Source of the DNA: Gigantopelta aegis
Taxonomy: Eukaryota > Mollusca > Gastropoda > Neomphalida > Peltospiridae
Length of the DNA stretch: 64,000 nucleotides
Direction: 5' to 3'
NCBI RefSeq assembly: GCF_016097555.1
Contig: NC_054702.1
Location: forward strand, 81,481,420-81,545,419
Shown here: positions 1 to 15,200 of the stretch, piece after piece
Position numbering within the stretch: the first letter of the stretch is position 1
Layout: every line of letters starts with the position of its first letter
Notes under the pieces: generated by a model
Databases searched by the model: none
What the model was told of the DNA's origin: nothing
The model's input: only the letters and a program-made list of their open reading frames with translations
Made by a program: the position numbers and the translations under genes

Positions 1-65
1 TTTAATATCTCCTGTCCTTTCAAATCCATCATATATACAGTATTTGTTTACTGCTTCGTTTTCAG

Positions 66-234
66 AGGGTGCTCCAATGTCTTACAAAGAGGACTTGGTG
101 GCAGAGATCAACTTGATGAAGCGGATTGGCTCCCACCCCAACATCGTGTCCATGATTGGAGCCTGCACACTGTTTGAACCCATTGCCCTTGTCATGGAGT
201 TTGTGCCGTATGGAAACCTGCAGTCATTCTTGAA
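66..234 (+). CDS. RTK exon A (alpha-C helix to hinge)
   Basis: Acceptor TTTTCAG ends at 65; donor GTAAGT starts at 235. The exon begins with two bases of a split codon and ends with two bases (AA) completed by the G at 3986 to give Lys. It encodes [12 protein letters not shown] through [13 protein letters not shown] (the first residue depends on the missing exon), covering the alpha-C glutamate, beta-4/5 and the hinge of a kinase N-lobe. The in-frame ATG at 44 lies in the intron and is not a start. Confidence 0.92.
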
Positions 235-3200
235 GTAAGTGGCCATGTCTCTGTTCATTACCTGTATGATCTGTGATGACCAGTGCTCAGCAGATACTGA
301 CTGACCTGTAACTTACTTAAACACCAGTAGTCATCAGGAATATAGCATCCATAGATGTTATTGTTTATTAGTCCCCTACCGGTCCAACCAAAGGGGACCA
401 TAGGTTCATCTCCATCCTTCTGTCGACAGGTCTGTGCATCTGTCTGAGCATCTGTCGATCTGTCTGCCCACTTATAGTTTTCTGGATGTTTTTGTTTTCA
501 CAATACCTTGAGATATGGAACTGAAATTTTGTTTATAGCTTTACAGTATGCTTTTACAGATCAAGGTAGACTTTCTTGGCAATTTACAACTTTTTCACAG
601 AGTTATGGCCCTTGAACTAAGGAGATATGAACATTTGTTTTCCTTTTTTCTTTCTTTTTTTTTTGGCAATGCCTGAAGATATTTGAATGACAATTTTTTT
701 TTATTTACTGTAGTTTCATCAAGTTTAACTTTCATAGCAATTTATCCATTTTTCACAAAGTTATGGCCCTTGAATTTAGGAAATTTATGAAAGTTGTTGG
801 GCCCAGGAAGTGCACATGTATTGTTATTGCAGTACTCGCAGAGTGCTTGTTTCAAAAAATGTCAGAAATCTTTATTTTACATCATGCCTACAAATGGTTT
901 TGTGTTATTCTTACTATTTTGGTTTGCAAATTATTTAGTAGATAGAATGTTTCTTTTAACAAAATTTTAATTCTAAATAATTTTTGATACATTTCAACTT
1001 ATTTTCATGCTTATATCCAATTAAACCCTGTACCTACCAGCCTTATGTTCGATGGATTAACCACGACATCACTGAGGCCGGTATTTTGATACAACAATAG
1101 ATTAAAAGGGAAACTACCCTTTTAAAAAATAACCCAATGCTTACAGGAAATGGTCTTTAATACTTAACTTGAAAACAAAAAAAAGTATGAGACGTATTTA
1201 TAGACAAGACATGTATGTAATTTCCTGAAGTCCTATATTCTTCATGTACTTGATTGGCTGCCTATATAGTGTCGATTGTTAATGGTTTCAGTGGCGTGGG
1301 CATTGTCATTTTAAAACATTAGTGACATGGTTTGATATAAATTGAACCAATTGGATTGGATTGTTTTACTCTGTGTTATTTGATTCCGTGTCCTATATAT
1401 TAATGGTTTGCAGTTTACAAAAGGTGTATTTTTGTCTTGTAATTAAGTTCAGTCTACTTATCAGTAACCTTCCTGGTTGGTTTATAAATGTCAGTGGCTA
1501 AATAAGGACAGCTTTACGTGTATCATTGCAAATATATATGCTTAACTACTACTGATGTGGGTTTTTTTGACAATTTTTAAAGACATTTCCTGTCTTTGTC
1601 CTACTTTTGTAACTTTATTCTTCTTTTATACCTCCTTTTGTATTAAAAGAGTAAACGAACATTTGCTTGTTAATGTGAGGGTTTTATCTATCTTACTGTA
1701 TTAGTCTTATGTTTTTTTCATGCATCAGATTAAAGTTTGTTTGTTTTTATTTAACAACACCATTAGAGCAAATTGATATATTAATCATTGGATGAGAAAC
1801 GTGGTAATTTTTACAAATATATAGTCCTAGAGAGGAAACCCAGTACATTTTTTCATTAGTAGCAAGGGATCTTTTATATGCACTATCCAACAGACAGGAT
1901 AGCACATACCACAGCCTTTGATATACCAGTCATGTGCACTGGCTGAAATGAGAAATAGCCCAATGGGCCCACCAATGGGGATCGATCAGTTAAGTGAGCA
2001 CTTTACCACTTGGCTATACATCCCACCGCATGCATCAGATTGTGTTGTACAGAGATGTGGTTTTGAAGCTGATCCTTGTTTTATCACTTAGATTAGATCA
2101 CAGAAACATCAACTAATAACTTATTCCATGTCCTTTTATCACAGCCAGACAAAAAACTTTTCACAGTTGAGCATTCCGACTTAATAAAGAAACAAAGTGA
2201 GAGATCTCGCAGCTTTTAGCCTGCATGTACAGCAGACACTTTGAACGTGCCAAGATAGCTTTGTGGAAAGTGTTTTACGTAATGATATATGATTGCACTT
2301 GTTTTCTACTTGTTATGAGCTACAGATAGAGATCAGTGGAAATTTTTGCTTCCATTAGTGCCAAGCATTCTTATCTGGTAAAGAAATGTTCACTGAACTT
2401 TAAAGATGCACACAACTGATTTTTGGTATTTGTCTTACGCCGTGAAGCCATGCATGATGGAAGCAAGCTGCTAATGATACTTACTGGCAGCAGTGCAGTA
2501 AATGTCTCCCATAATTAACCTCATTAGTAAAGACAAACTGACACAAGTTACTTACTGGAGGAGCTTACTTCACCAGTGTGAAATACTATGTACTAGTTGT
2601 ACAATAAATTCACAATGTTGTTTGTTTTTGTGTTTATTTAAGGTTTTTTGGGGGGCGGTTTTTTTTTTTTTACAAAACCTTAATTTGTTTTTCTATAATA
2701 GGATACTGTGGTGAAAGATGGTTTGCAAAGTCAGATGGCCAATCTGGGTAGTGAAATGAAGAGATTTGGGGGTTTTCTTTGTGACTTTATTTTCTTAAAG
2801 CCGCACGCCCTAGTTCCATCCAGCGAAAATAAATTATAATTTGTTTAATCTACAAACCTGTAACACACTTAGATCATGTTTTTATCAAATGGAGTGAAAA
2901 AGCAGGTTTTATATCGATAAATACCATGGGAATCCCCATGTCCCAATTGCTTGAAATAATTGTAAAAGTTAGTATTCTGATGTCACCGGTAGATGTCGCT
3001 CGAAGCACAACAATGCCTACGTCACGACAAATTTCACAGAGTGCGCACAGACTTGGGGTGCATTCCTTTCACCTCTCCTGGACATGTTCCAACTGTTCTG
3101 TCCTGGTTGTATCCCCTCTCCAGATATCGGTTTTAAGGGTTTGTAATGTTTTGTATTGAGATACTTTCTTGTCTGAACTTTACTGTTACTGAACATTTTC

Positions 3201-6200
3201 ACGAACTGTGAAGAAAAATCTCACAAATGATCAACAAGCAAATGACAACAAATCGGATGTTGATTGCGCGAACCGTGCACGAGAAAACAAACCGAACCAA
3301 AATGATAACGGTCACGTGGTATACCAACGTCTGTGACATTGAAATGGGAATATCCCCTCTAAAAATAGATTAGACCTTGTCTGCTCAACGTTTTTTTCTC
3401 AGAGGCCCGTGGCATTTTATGAAATACGAAAAATGCATTTTGTGGTATTACAAACACCAGGATTACCAGGATTACCAAAAAACACCTCAGGTGAATGGAA
3501 ATGTATATTCTAAATAATAAATGGTAAGTAAAGTGCAATTTTATTTGTGAAAAAATCGGTTTAATAGCGAAAAAACAACGGCGTAATGGTTAACAACTAG
3601 GGCATGTCCCTTTAATAATTAAATGTAGAAAGTTAAAGATGGTTTTTTTAGTGCCTGCCTTCATTGGTTTAGAAACAGGAAAAAAAGTTGTCAATATCAG
3701 TCTTCTGGTTTACATAGGTATATAGGGAATGAATGGTATGTTTTCAGTGTCAATAGATGCTGAATAGGTGGTCATGCAGTATCAGTCTTCTGGAATATAT
3801 ATCTGCAAAACATTTATAAGATATGGACAAAGATCTGAAATGTACATTGTGCTTCTATTCAGGAGTAGTAGCCTATTTGGTGGCAGCAGATTTCTTGTCT
3901 TCTTATTGAGAACAAATATCACAATAACTGAACACCATATAGCCTTACGTGTCATCAAGTAAACGTTCCTCATTCTTTCCACCAGGCGCTGTCGAATGGA
4001 AGGAGACCTATGTAAACGTCCAGACGGACCCAGTGAAATCACCTACTCCATGTTGCTGGATACTGGCGGCATAGAAAACGGCATCATCACACCAGCAGAC
4101 ATGCTGTCCTTCGCACGTCAAGTCTCTATGGCAATGGTAAGTTATATTGCTTCAGTTTGTCTTCCCTTTTTTTTCTTTTCTTTTTTTGGCCATTGTTGTT
4201 TTTTGTTGGGGTTTTTTTGCTTCCAGTCAGGAAGCTAGATCCATTGTGGTGTTTTTGAGCAGTGGGGTATTTTTTGGTTTAGCTATATTTTTATGCAGGC
4301 AGTGTTTGTAAAAGATCACAAAATTTTGAAACAATGACAATTAAATAAAACCATCATGATAAGGTACATGTATGACACATCATTGATCATTGTATTTATT
4401 TATGACATAAAATAAATTGAATGTCAAAAGGGCCAGTCACAACTGTTAAAATTTACAGAGAATACACCACTCATCCTAAAAGTATACCAAATTGTTTTTT
4501 TTTTGCAAGGAAGTGATCATTTTAAAAAAATCATGTTTAAAAGCAAATGCTAGCATTATTACCTCCAACCCCTTACTGAACAGTTTGTCCACTCCTGAAA
4601 ATATTGAGTATTGTGAAAGGCCTCTAAATAAGATGTTTTATACATAATTTAGAACAATGTGCAATAGGCATGTGGGCTCCCATTTTTGTATGAGTGCAGG
4701 CTCATTTTTGCCCAAATTAAAGGAAAATACCCGAATTCCCAAACAAAAATTGCAAGCTTAATAAATAGCTGGTAACAACCTTGCGGCAAGGTAGTAACTA
4801 CTGCGTTTCGAGCTAGTATTTGGAACCTTTTTACAACCTTGCCACAAGCTTGCGACGAGCTTCTTGCAACCTTGCGACAAGCTTCCTGCATGCAAGCTTA
4901 TTCAGTTTAAGCTAGTATTTGGAACCTTTTTACAACCTTGCCGCAAGCTTGCGACGAGCTTCCCGCAAGCTTGTTGCAACCTTGCCGCAAGCTTGCGGGA
5001 AGCTTGTTGCAACCTTGCCGCAAGCTTGCGATGAGCTTCCCGCAAGCTTATTCAGTTTAAGCTAGTATTTGGAACCTTTTTACAACCTTGCCGCAAGCTT
5101 GCGACGAGCTTCCCGCAAGCTTGTTGCAACCTTGCCGCAAGCTTGCGGGAAGCTTGTTGCAACCTTGCCGCAAGCTTGCGATGAGCTTCCCGCAAGCTTA
5201 TTCAGTTTAAGCTAGTATTTGGAACCTTTTTACAACCTTGCTGCAAGCTTGCGACGAGCTTCCCGCAAGCTTGCGACGAGCTACCCGCAAGCTTGCGACG
5301 AGCTACCCGCACGCTTGCGACGAGCTTCCCGCAAGCTTGCAACGAGCTTCCTGCATGCTTGCGACGATCTACCTACAAGCTTGCATCAGTGGCAGCCATC
5401 TTGCATCTTGTATAATTCTTTAAAAAACACAACAATGGTTTTAAAGTGAAAAACATGAACAGTTAAAACAAAAAAATAGGTGCTACATGTTGTCAGATAC
5501 TTAGGCTACAAAATTAGTTTACCTGTCTGATAGACATGTTCCACTTATGTGGGATAGTCTTGACTAAACTAATATGCTAAAAAGCTCCTGGTCCTATATT
5601 CTTCTTCTTCTTCTTGTTTTAGGTTATATTCCTCCACTATCTGGAGATCCACACTGTGGTGTAAAGTGATTTGTTTGTTTCTTCTTGTTTTCTTTTTTCT
5701 CCTGTTCCACCAAGCAGGATTCAACCAAACTTGGTCCAAATGATCCTCTTATAGACCTGACCAAGTGTTATTATTTTTCAGGCCAATAAAAATTCCAAGA
5801 TGGCCGCCCTGGCCTCTGAATTACTGAGACATTTTTAACTTTTACTCAAGTTCCACCATGCAAATTTAAACCATATGTATTCCTAATGATCCTCTCATGG
5901 CCCTGACCAAGTTTGTTATTTTTTCGGGCAGATTTAAAATCAAGATCGCTGCCCTGGCCTCTGATTGACAGAGACATTTTTTTGCTTCTTTTCAAGGTCC
6001 ACCAGGCCGGTTTCAATCAAATTTAGTCCAAATGATTCTCTCATGACTTACTAAGTGTTGTTATTTTTGTGGCTGATTCAAAATCCAAGATGGCCACCCT
6101 GGCCTCTGATTGGCTCAGACATTTTCAACATCTTCTCAAATTCCACCAGGCTAATTTCAACCAAACATGGCCCATGTCATCCTCTCATGGCCATGCATAT

Positions 6201-9200
6201 GTTATTATTTTTGGGGCCAATTGAAAATCCAATTATTACAAGATGATTCTGTTGTAACCATATTGTATTATCATTCGTATGTATTAATATTAATTTTGTT
6301 TTAATTATTATTGTAAATACTATCTAAATCTGTAACATGTATGTTTGGTTGTTTAGCCACTGTTCCCACTGAATTTAATAAATCATATGAGAAGTTATGA
6401 ATTAAAAAAAAAATAACCATGAAAATGATTTGGTCTTAGCTTTTTCTCCACAAGTGTAGACATGCTTTCACAGTTGAAGATATACATGCAGCAAGCTTAC
6501 AAAAATGAAAACATGCTTGCGGGAAGCTTGCACAGTTGAAGGTATGCTTGCAGCAAGCTAGCAAAAATGAAAACATGCTTGCGGGAAGCTTGTACAGTTG
6601 AAGATATGCATGCAGCAAGCTTGCAAAATGAAAACATGCTTGCGGGAAGCTTGCACAGTTGAAGATATGCTTGCAGCAAGCTAGCAAAAATGAAAACATG
6701 CTTGCGGGAAGCTTGCACAGTTGAAGATATGCATGCAGCAAGCTTGCACATGCTTTCACAAATGAAAACATGCATGCGGCAAGCTTGCAGAAATACTGAC
6801 TACCTTACGCGAGCTAAATGTTAGCTTACAAATAGCTTGCATTGCTTGTACTACCTTGTAACAACCTTGTAACTACCTTGCAACAACCTAGCCGCAAGCA
6901 AGCATTTTTGTTTGGGTTTGAACAACAATATTTATTCCTATTAGCATTAGTTAGGGCCAGACGGCTATATAGCATTGCCAATGAATTACTAAGCATTTTT
7001 ATATGTGTTACAACTAAATACATGGTGAAAATGTTTCAGACAAGCTAATTTTGTCCAAATATCTCTATCTTCTTTTCCTGCATTTGAGGAATTTTCTTCA
7101 GCCCTGTCTGCAAGGGGTGGGGTGGGGTGTCTCCTCTCCCCCTATCTTGTACACTTATGTACATTATTTTAATTAATATGCATCTGCTAATGTAATAAAC
7201 ATTGATGAGTTGCTGTGTATTGTCACTGTTGACTGATGATGACATTGAAGCAGATTCCTGAAGCTGGCTTTTGAAAAAAATCACCACATTCCTAACACCA
7301 GCCTAAAAAAATGACCTGTCATTAACATTGTTTCAACTATTTAGTTTTCACCACAGAGGCATCAGGACTATTTTTGCAACAAAGGAAAATATATTTTTGC
7401 ATAACAAAATATATTTTTGTCTTCCTTTCTTTGTGCCCTTGAACTGTTAAGGTTTTAAAAGTTGGGTAACAAAACAGCTGTTAAAAGAGCGAAGCTCCTA
7501 AAAAAATATTCCACAGATTACTCCAGCTATTTGCAAGATGTTGGTGCCAACATAAATAAGGGATTCATACTTAAGTAGTTCTGCTAAAGGTATTGTGTAA
7601 GTAACATGAAGCACAAATAGATGTTAAGTTACACACATCCATTTCCATGCATATTTAAAAATAAATAAAATGTTTTTGTATTATTCTCTTTCATTGCTGG
7701 AGTTTTGTATATCTAGATGAAGTGATTAATTGTTTCAAATATGTGTATATTGATTCACTTCAGTGATGTCAGAAGGCAATATACTGTGGTAAAATACATG
7801 TAGAATAGAATAGAATAGATGTTTAATGACACCCCAGCATACAAAATACATGGGCTATTGGGTGTCAAACTATGGTAAATGCTATACTGTGGTAGGGGTG
7901 GGACATTAAGAGATAACATGGTAAAGCGTTCGCCTGATGTGTGGTTGGTCTGATTGATCCCCATCAGTGGGCTATTTCTTATTCCAGCCACTGCACCATG
8001 ACTGTTATATCAAAGGCCATGGTATGTGCTGTCCTGTTTGTGGGATGATGCTAATATAAAAGATCTCTTGCTGCTAATGGAAATATGTAGCAGGTTTCCT
8101 CTCTTAAGACAATATGTCAGAATTAACAAATGTTTGACATCCAATATCCAATGAATAATAAATCAATGTGCTCTAGTAGTGACATTAAACAAAAACAAAC
8201 TTTAACTTTAACGTTTGTGGTACTGGCAGTGATATTGTCAATTTATACATAATCTGTGATAAAGTGGTCACCGAATTGATCCCCATCGGTTGGCGCATTC
8301 AGATATTTCTTGTTCCAGCCAGTGCTCCATAATTGGTGAAACAAAAGTGTTTGTTGTGTTTCATGACACCACTAGAGCACATTGATTTATTAATCATCAG
8401 CTATTGGATGTCAAATGTATGGTAATTCTGACATACAGTCTTAGAGAGGAAACTCACTACATTTTTCCATTATCAGCAAGGGATCTTTTATATACACCAT
8501 ACCACAGACAGCATAGCACATACCACAACCTTTGATATACCAGTCGTGGTGCACTGACTGGAACGAGAAATAGCCTAATGAGCCCACTGACAGGAATCAA
8601 TCCTAGACCGTCCATGCATCAAGCAATTGCTTTACCACTGGGCTACGTCATGCCCCCTGGTGAAACAAAGGCCATGGTATGTATTATATTGTCTGTGGGA
8701 TGCTGCATATGTAAAAGATCTCTTGCTGTTAATCAGAAAGGGTAGCCCATTGTGTGGCAGCAGAAGGTTTCCTCTCTCATTATCTGTGTGATCCTTAACC
8801 ATGTGTCCAAAGACATATACATGTAACCATAATTAAAATGTGTTGTGTGTGTCATTAAATAAAGTAATCTTTCCTTCTGAACAAAAAAGCCATTATTGGA
8901 ATCCAAATCATATTTCTGCACAAGGCAGTCAAAAGTGCTTGCATTTAGCCCCACACTAGATCAATGATTCATTGTAACCTGTGGATATTCATCTCAACAT
9001 ATGTTGGAAAAAAATTATGAAATTAAAAAATCTTAAAGATCACCTTTACAACAAATTGAAAAAAAAATGAATCACAGAAATCTTTATAAGCTGATCAGTG
9101 AACACCAAATCAGTTTATGGAATATAAGTCATTTAATTTGCATGGGATTCTTGTATGGTTTTTTTAATATGCAGCTATGAATTCTTCAATGCTATATTCA

Positions 9201-12200
9201 AGGGGTAAATGAAATATAGTCCTAGCTAACTTTACCTGCTCTAGCTGTCAGTCATTTTAAACAAACACGTTACTGTTCATCCAAATCATATAGTCAATGG
9301 ATGTTGTAAATTGACCACCACTATGCAGTCAAGTGTGTTAAAGAGGCCACATTTTGATACTTCTTTAGGCTAGTACTAGAATAGTATTTGGAAAACATGT
9401 GGTAATTACCCTGGAAAGGATTTTATCTTTATCCTCTAATCCAGTAATAAAAAGAAGAGTTTTGTGGTTTCTGTTTTGCCGTGTCAATCATGGTTTTATG
9501 CATGACATGACTACTCGAGCACCAAGAGTGAAATAAAATGTGATGTAGTTCCTTAAATTCCATTGTACGTTATGGTTTGTACGTTGTGTGTATTTAATAC
9601 ATAGTGAATATAAATCATTGGTTTTGGTTGTGTGGGTTGTTTGGGGTTTTTTTTATATGTCATTTAAATTTAAATCAATTATAGGCAGCTACAAACAAAA
9701 TTAATATACTGTGGTACAGAAAAACACCATAAGCAGTGGTATGAACCGCCCTGTAATTTGCATACATCATTTTCTTTATTCAGGACTTACCCTGTTCATT
9801 GCCAAATTAGCCAATTGCTGATTTTTATACAAAATGGCTTCAAAATTTAGTCTTTAATTGACTAATAAAATTTTGCTTAAATTAACCACATTTTAATAAA
9901 TTACAAGGAAATAACTCTACATTTCTGAAAAATGGCTAAACCGAAATTTGTTCCAGTACGTGTTAGCTAGCCCTGTTTATGAATGTTGTGCAGCAGCCTA
10001 TGTGACAGCAGTGTTTCCTAGGATATCTAACATTTTAGACCAAGGACATATTCATGTATTACAAACCAAATCTTTAAAACCAAAATGAGTCACTTTTGAT
10101 GTTTTCTTGGGTTTGGTGTTGATGCAGTCAAAGTCCACACTGTTAGCTGTGGGGTTGATATTACATTTCAATATTTGCTGCAAGTTAGAAATGACATTTT
10201 TTCTCATTAACTAACAAAAGTGTTTCATTATAGTCTCTTAAATATACACACAAATCGGTATACATCGGTATACATGTAGTATATATATTTGTTTCTTTCT
10301 TCATTGCTTGTGCATTGATGCAATGTATCAAAACAAGTGTATTTGTAATACAAACATGTTACCAAAGATATTTTAGTTTCACTTACTTCCCATAATTATT
10401 CCGAAAATACATTTTCAGCTAAATTATATTTTATCATGTGTCTAAAATGTAACAATATATTAATTAGATTAAGGCATCTGCTAATAAACCTTCATCTGTG
10501 GGTCACATTTAATTATGTAATAAACAAGTCTGATTTATGTTCCTATAGTACTCATAATACAAGCCTACAGATTGCAAACAGCACACTGGTCGGACTAGAT
10601 AAAGTCTGCTTAGTGTATAAATCATGGTAACCCAGAACAGTGGTTGTGTGGAAACAGACCAATGTGTTGATCCACAAGAGCTTACCTTTCCTATCACCTT
10701 GGCAGCTTCACACACAGCAAGTCTGATTGAGTTTACTAACAGGCGCTTTCAAGTAATTCAACATGGCACATGTGGCTGTACAGAGATCACAGGAGTCAGG
10801 GCTTGAGTGTTAGTTACATAACACTTACATCTACATCACCACAACATCAGGCTTTGGGATTTATATCTGGGTATAAATTTTTGTATTATTTTTATCTGGT
10901 TGTCATCCCCAGCCTTGGTGGTGCAGAGGTTTAGCCATCGGACTACAGGCTGGTAGGTACTGGGTTCACAGCTTAGTACCAGCTCCAACCCAGAGCAAGT
11001 TCTTAAGGGCTCAGTAAGGCCACTACAGTATATACACCCTTTCACTAACCACTAATCAACTAATAACTAACCCACTGTTCTTGACAGACAGCCCATATAG
11101 CTGAGGTGTGTGCCCAGGACAGCGTGCTTGAACCTTAATTGGATATAAGCACAAAAATTAGTTGAAATGAATGAATGAATTTTTGTCATCAGTAGAACGG
11201 AGAATGAAAATCTCATTTTTCAGAGGGAATAATAATATGCCATATCATGGCTCACTTAAATTGTTCATGATCTTCCTGTACCAGCCTCGGTGGCGTCATG
11301 ATTAGGCCATCGGTCAACAGGCTGGTAGGTACTGGGTTCAGATCCCAGTCAAGGCATGGGATTTTTAATCCAGATACTGACTTCAAACCCTGAGTGAGCA
11401 AGGCTCAATGGGTAAGTGTAAACCACTTGCACCGACCAGTGATCCATAACTGGTTCAACAAAGGCCATGGTTTATGCTATCCTGCGTCTGATGTCATATA
11501 ACCATAAATAAAAGGTGTTGAGTGTGTCGTTAAATAAAACATTTCTTTCTTTGATCTTCCTGTGGGCAGTTAAAACATGCCATATTTTATCATAAATAAA
11601 GTTTTAAAATCTGTTTTCTTTAACAACACCACTAGAGCACATTAATTTATTAAACATCGGTTATTGGAAGTCAACCATTAGATAATTGTGACACATAGTC
11701 TTAGAGAGGAAACCCACTACATTTTTCCATTAGTAGCAAGGGCTATTTTATATGCACCATCCCCCAGACAGGATAGCACATACCACAGCCTTTGATATGC
11801 CACTCCTGGTGCACTGGCTGGAATGAGAAATGGCCACTGATGGGGATCGATCCCAAACCAACCGTGCATCAAACAAGCACTTTACCACTAGGCTACATCC
11901 CACCAGTTATCACATATGTGCATTCATGCAGCTACACATTGTGAATCAACAACATGACATGTATTTGTTTATACTAGTGTATCATGCATACTAGATATAT
12001 TGGAAAATGTTTCAGAAAGGTTAATAATAAGACCTATAGCTGTCATTGATTTTGGCATGTCCACAATGTGTGTCATTGTTTTCTGGTGGTTGTTCTTTTT
12101 TAATTTAAAAAAACAACCTTTTTTTCCAGTACATCACTGATAATAAATACATGTATGCTTCATAACCAAGACAAATAACCAGCCTTCTGTGGGTGTGGAG

Positions 12201-15200
12201 ATAAAACCTAGAAGATAAAAGTGTTTATTTTAATTATATGTAGTTAGCCGTCTGCTTGTTTCACACAATTTGCTGGTATCAATTTGTTTTATCTTTGTAC
12301 ATGTATTTGCAGTAATATGTTTGTTGGGTTTAAAGAATATATACATATACATATACATGTAAAAAAAAATATTTTTGCTTACTGGTATAATAATTTAAGT
12401 TTTTAGAACACACATTATGCTTATAATATAAGATCTAGATCTTAAAGGATTTGTAAAAAAATTTCAAAAATGTGTTTTATATATTTGTGATGACTCTTTG
12501 TTTAACAAACCCAACAAACATATTCCAAAATGGATTGTGTTAAATGTGTGGGTTTCGTTTCTTTCTTTTTTTCCTTACTTATGATTTAATAGATTAAGTT
12601 TATAAAATAACCACTTGATTCACTGTTTTTATCTTATCAAGTGTTAGCCAGGAACATGAAACACATTTCAACATGTGGCTCTTCACCTTAGTTTCTGCAT
12701 TTCATAAAGTTTGAAGCATTTCAGATAGAGTTTACCTTTCTGCACTTAATATCTTTGAACTGTGCACTGGAATTTTGGTCAAGATTCTTGGAACTGATGA
12801 ATAATATAAATTTGTACTTTTGTTATCTGGAATTTCAAGTTTTCTCTTTGAAGTTAATTTCTCATGTTAAACTGACATTTAACATAATTTTGTAATCCAG
12901 TAGTAGATTATTGCCAGAGATAAAAGAACTTGAGATGTTGAAATTTCTAATAAGGGATATTATTTAACAGGAGATGTTAGATAACAATATGAAATTGTAG
13001 GCCTGTACCAGTCTAAAAACAAACTTGACAACATGATAAGTGGTCAGGCACGTATGTGCAAGAAACTGGGCAGGGGATTCTAGACTGGTGTGTGAATTTT
13101 TTTAGGGGGTCAGGTCATATGCGTCCCCTAAAAATTCATTGAAAGAAGGATTTTTTGAAGCGGGGAGGGTGTGTGTGTCAAAACAAGCATCTGATAGTAC
13201 ATAAATGTACACATGTAGACATATATATTTAAGTTTAATGAACATAGAGGCAAACATATTGTTTGTAAATATGTTAAAAGATCAATTTAAAATACTTCTA
13301 AGAATATATATTTTGAACAAGATATAATATTAAATGTGTCAGACTCATAATAGTCAGTGAGGGGCAGGATTAGCTCAGTAGGTAGAGCACTAATTGCCTG
13401 AGGTGTTTGAGTCACAGGATCAAACCTTCTTGGCAGACCAGTTTGAATTTTGTTCTCATCCCAACCTTTCATTTCAACTTATTTTCGTGCTTATATCCAA
13501 TTAAGGTTCAAGCATGCTGTCCTGGGAACACACCTCAGCTATCTGGTCTGTCTGTCCAGAACAGTGGGTTAGTTGTTAGTTGGTTAGTGTGAGAGAAGAG
13601 GGTGTAGTGGCCTTATGAACTCACTCTGGGTTGGAGCTGGTACCGACCTGCGAACCCTGTACCTACCAGCCTGTAGTCCGATGGGTTAACCACTGCATCA
13701 TCAAGGCCAGTCTGATCCCAACCATGTGCCTCATGATATGCGCTCTCCTGTTTGTGGGTTTATTATGTTTAACGACACCACTAGAGCACATTGATTTATT
13801 AATCATCAGCTATTGGATGTCAAACATGTGGTAATTTAGACATGTAGTCTTACAGATGAAACTCGATACATTTTTTCATTAGTAGCAAGGAATCTTTTAT
13901 ATGCACCTTCCCATAGACAGGATAGCCCATACCATGACCTTTGATATACCCATTGTGGTGCACTGGCTGGAATGTGAAATAGCACAATGGGCCAACCAAC
14001 GGGGATCGATCCCAAACTGACCATGCGTCAAGCGAGTGTTTTATCAGTGGGCTACGTCCACACACACATACACCCCATACATGAGAAATACAAAAGCTTC
14101 CTTGCTGCAGACAGAAAACTGCTAGTGGGTTGCTAGTACCAAATGATGATTAATCAATCAGTGTGGTCTAGTGGTGTCGTTAAACAAAACAAACTTCAGC
14201 TGAATAGTGGTGTGCTAGGGTGTCGTTAATCAAATGTTCATTTAGTCTAGCTTGAATTCCCTTTTTTTTATTCTCTTAAATTTAAATAAAAGACAATTTT
14301 TATCCTCTGTGGTAATAAATTGTAAACAGCTGCCTTAAAATAGATGTATTCTTCATTTCAAAGAATGCATGGAACAATTGCAGAAATAATAAACAACTCA
14401 GGACTGTAGTGCAGTTTAAACATTTGTCATGGAACTGACAGCTACATGCTGAATATCACACGTCTACAAACAAAATTGATTGAGGCCAATATCCGAAGAA
14501 AATAACTAAATCAAGGTTTGGCTTTCCATCTCTTGGGTGAAATATTACTCTATTAATCTTTTTAGATGAAGTAAAGCCTACATTCCAAGCAAACAGTTTT
14601 AACCAATCGTACCAATTAAGAATGTTAAAGAGATATAACCATGTAGTTATAGAGATATAAAAATCTATAGGTATAATAAGTTATTGTTTTATACTATGTA
14701 CAGAGGAGTAGAGACAGGAATATATAAATATCATGGGGAAAACATGTATTCAGTTGGAGATATTAAAGATGTGATATATGAAGGGCAAGATGTAGTCCAG
14801 TGGTAAGGCACTCCCTTGGTGCACGGTAGGTCTTGGATCGATCTCTGCCAGTGCATTGGGCTATTTCTTGTTTCTGCCAGTACACCACGACTAGTATATC
14901 AATGGCCGTGGTGTGTGCTATTCTTTTCTGTAAGATGGTGCACATAAAAAAATCCCTTGCTACTAATGGAAAAATGTAGCGGGTCTCATCTCTAAGACTA
15001 TATGTCAGAATTTTCAAATATTTGACATCCAATAGCTGTTGATTAATAAATCAATGTGCTCTAGTGGTGTTGTTAAACAAAACAAACCTTTTTTGAAAGA
15101 TGAACTGGTGAACCATTTCGTTTTGTTAGTCTGCACTGATAGTGGCTTATTGAATATGCCCTGACTTAAATTAAACTCAGCTATGTTTAGCATATAAAAC

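Larger units (their letters stand above)
235..3985 (+). other. RTK intron between exons A and B
   Basis: AT-rich intron without recognisable coding exon. It contains a SINE-C fragment on the - strand (about 1000-1083), a complete SINE-A (1732-2028) and a MITE (2795-3614). The other stretches look unique. Confidence 0.8.

Noticed and set aside
5219-5449. Open frames rich in Leu-Arg-Arg-Ala-Ser repeats
   Set aside because: Arise from the AAGCTT-rich array; no start context, and intronic.
6436-6775. Cys/Phe-rich repeat open frames on the minus strand
   Set aside because: Arise from the 62-bp array of the foldback element.
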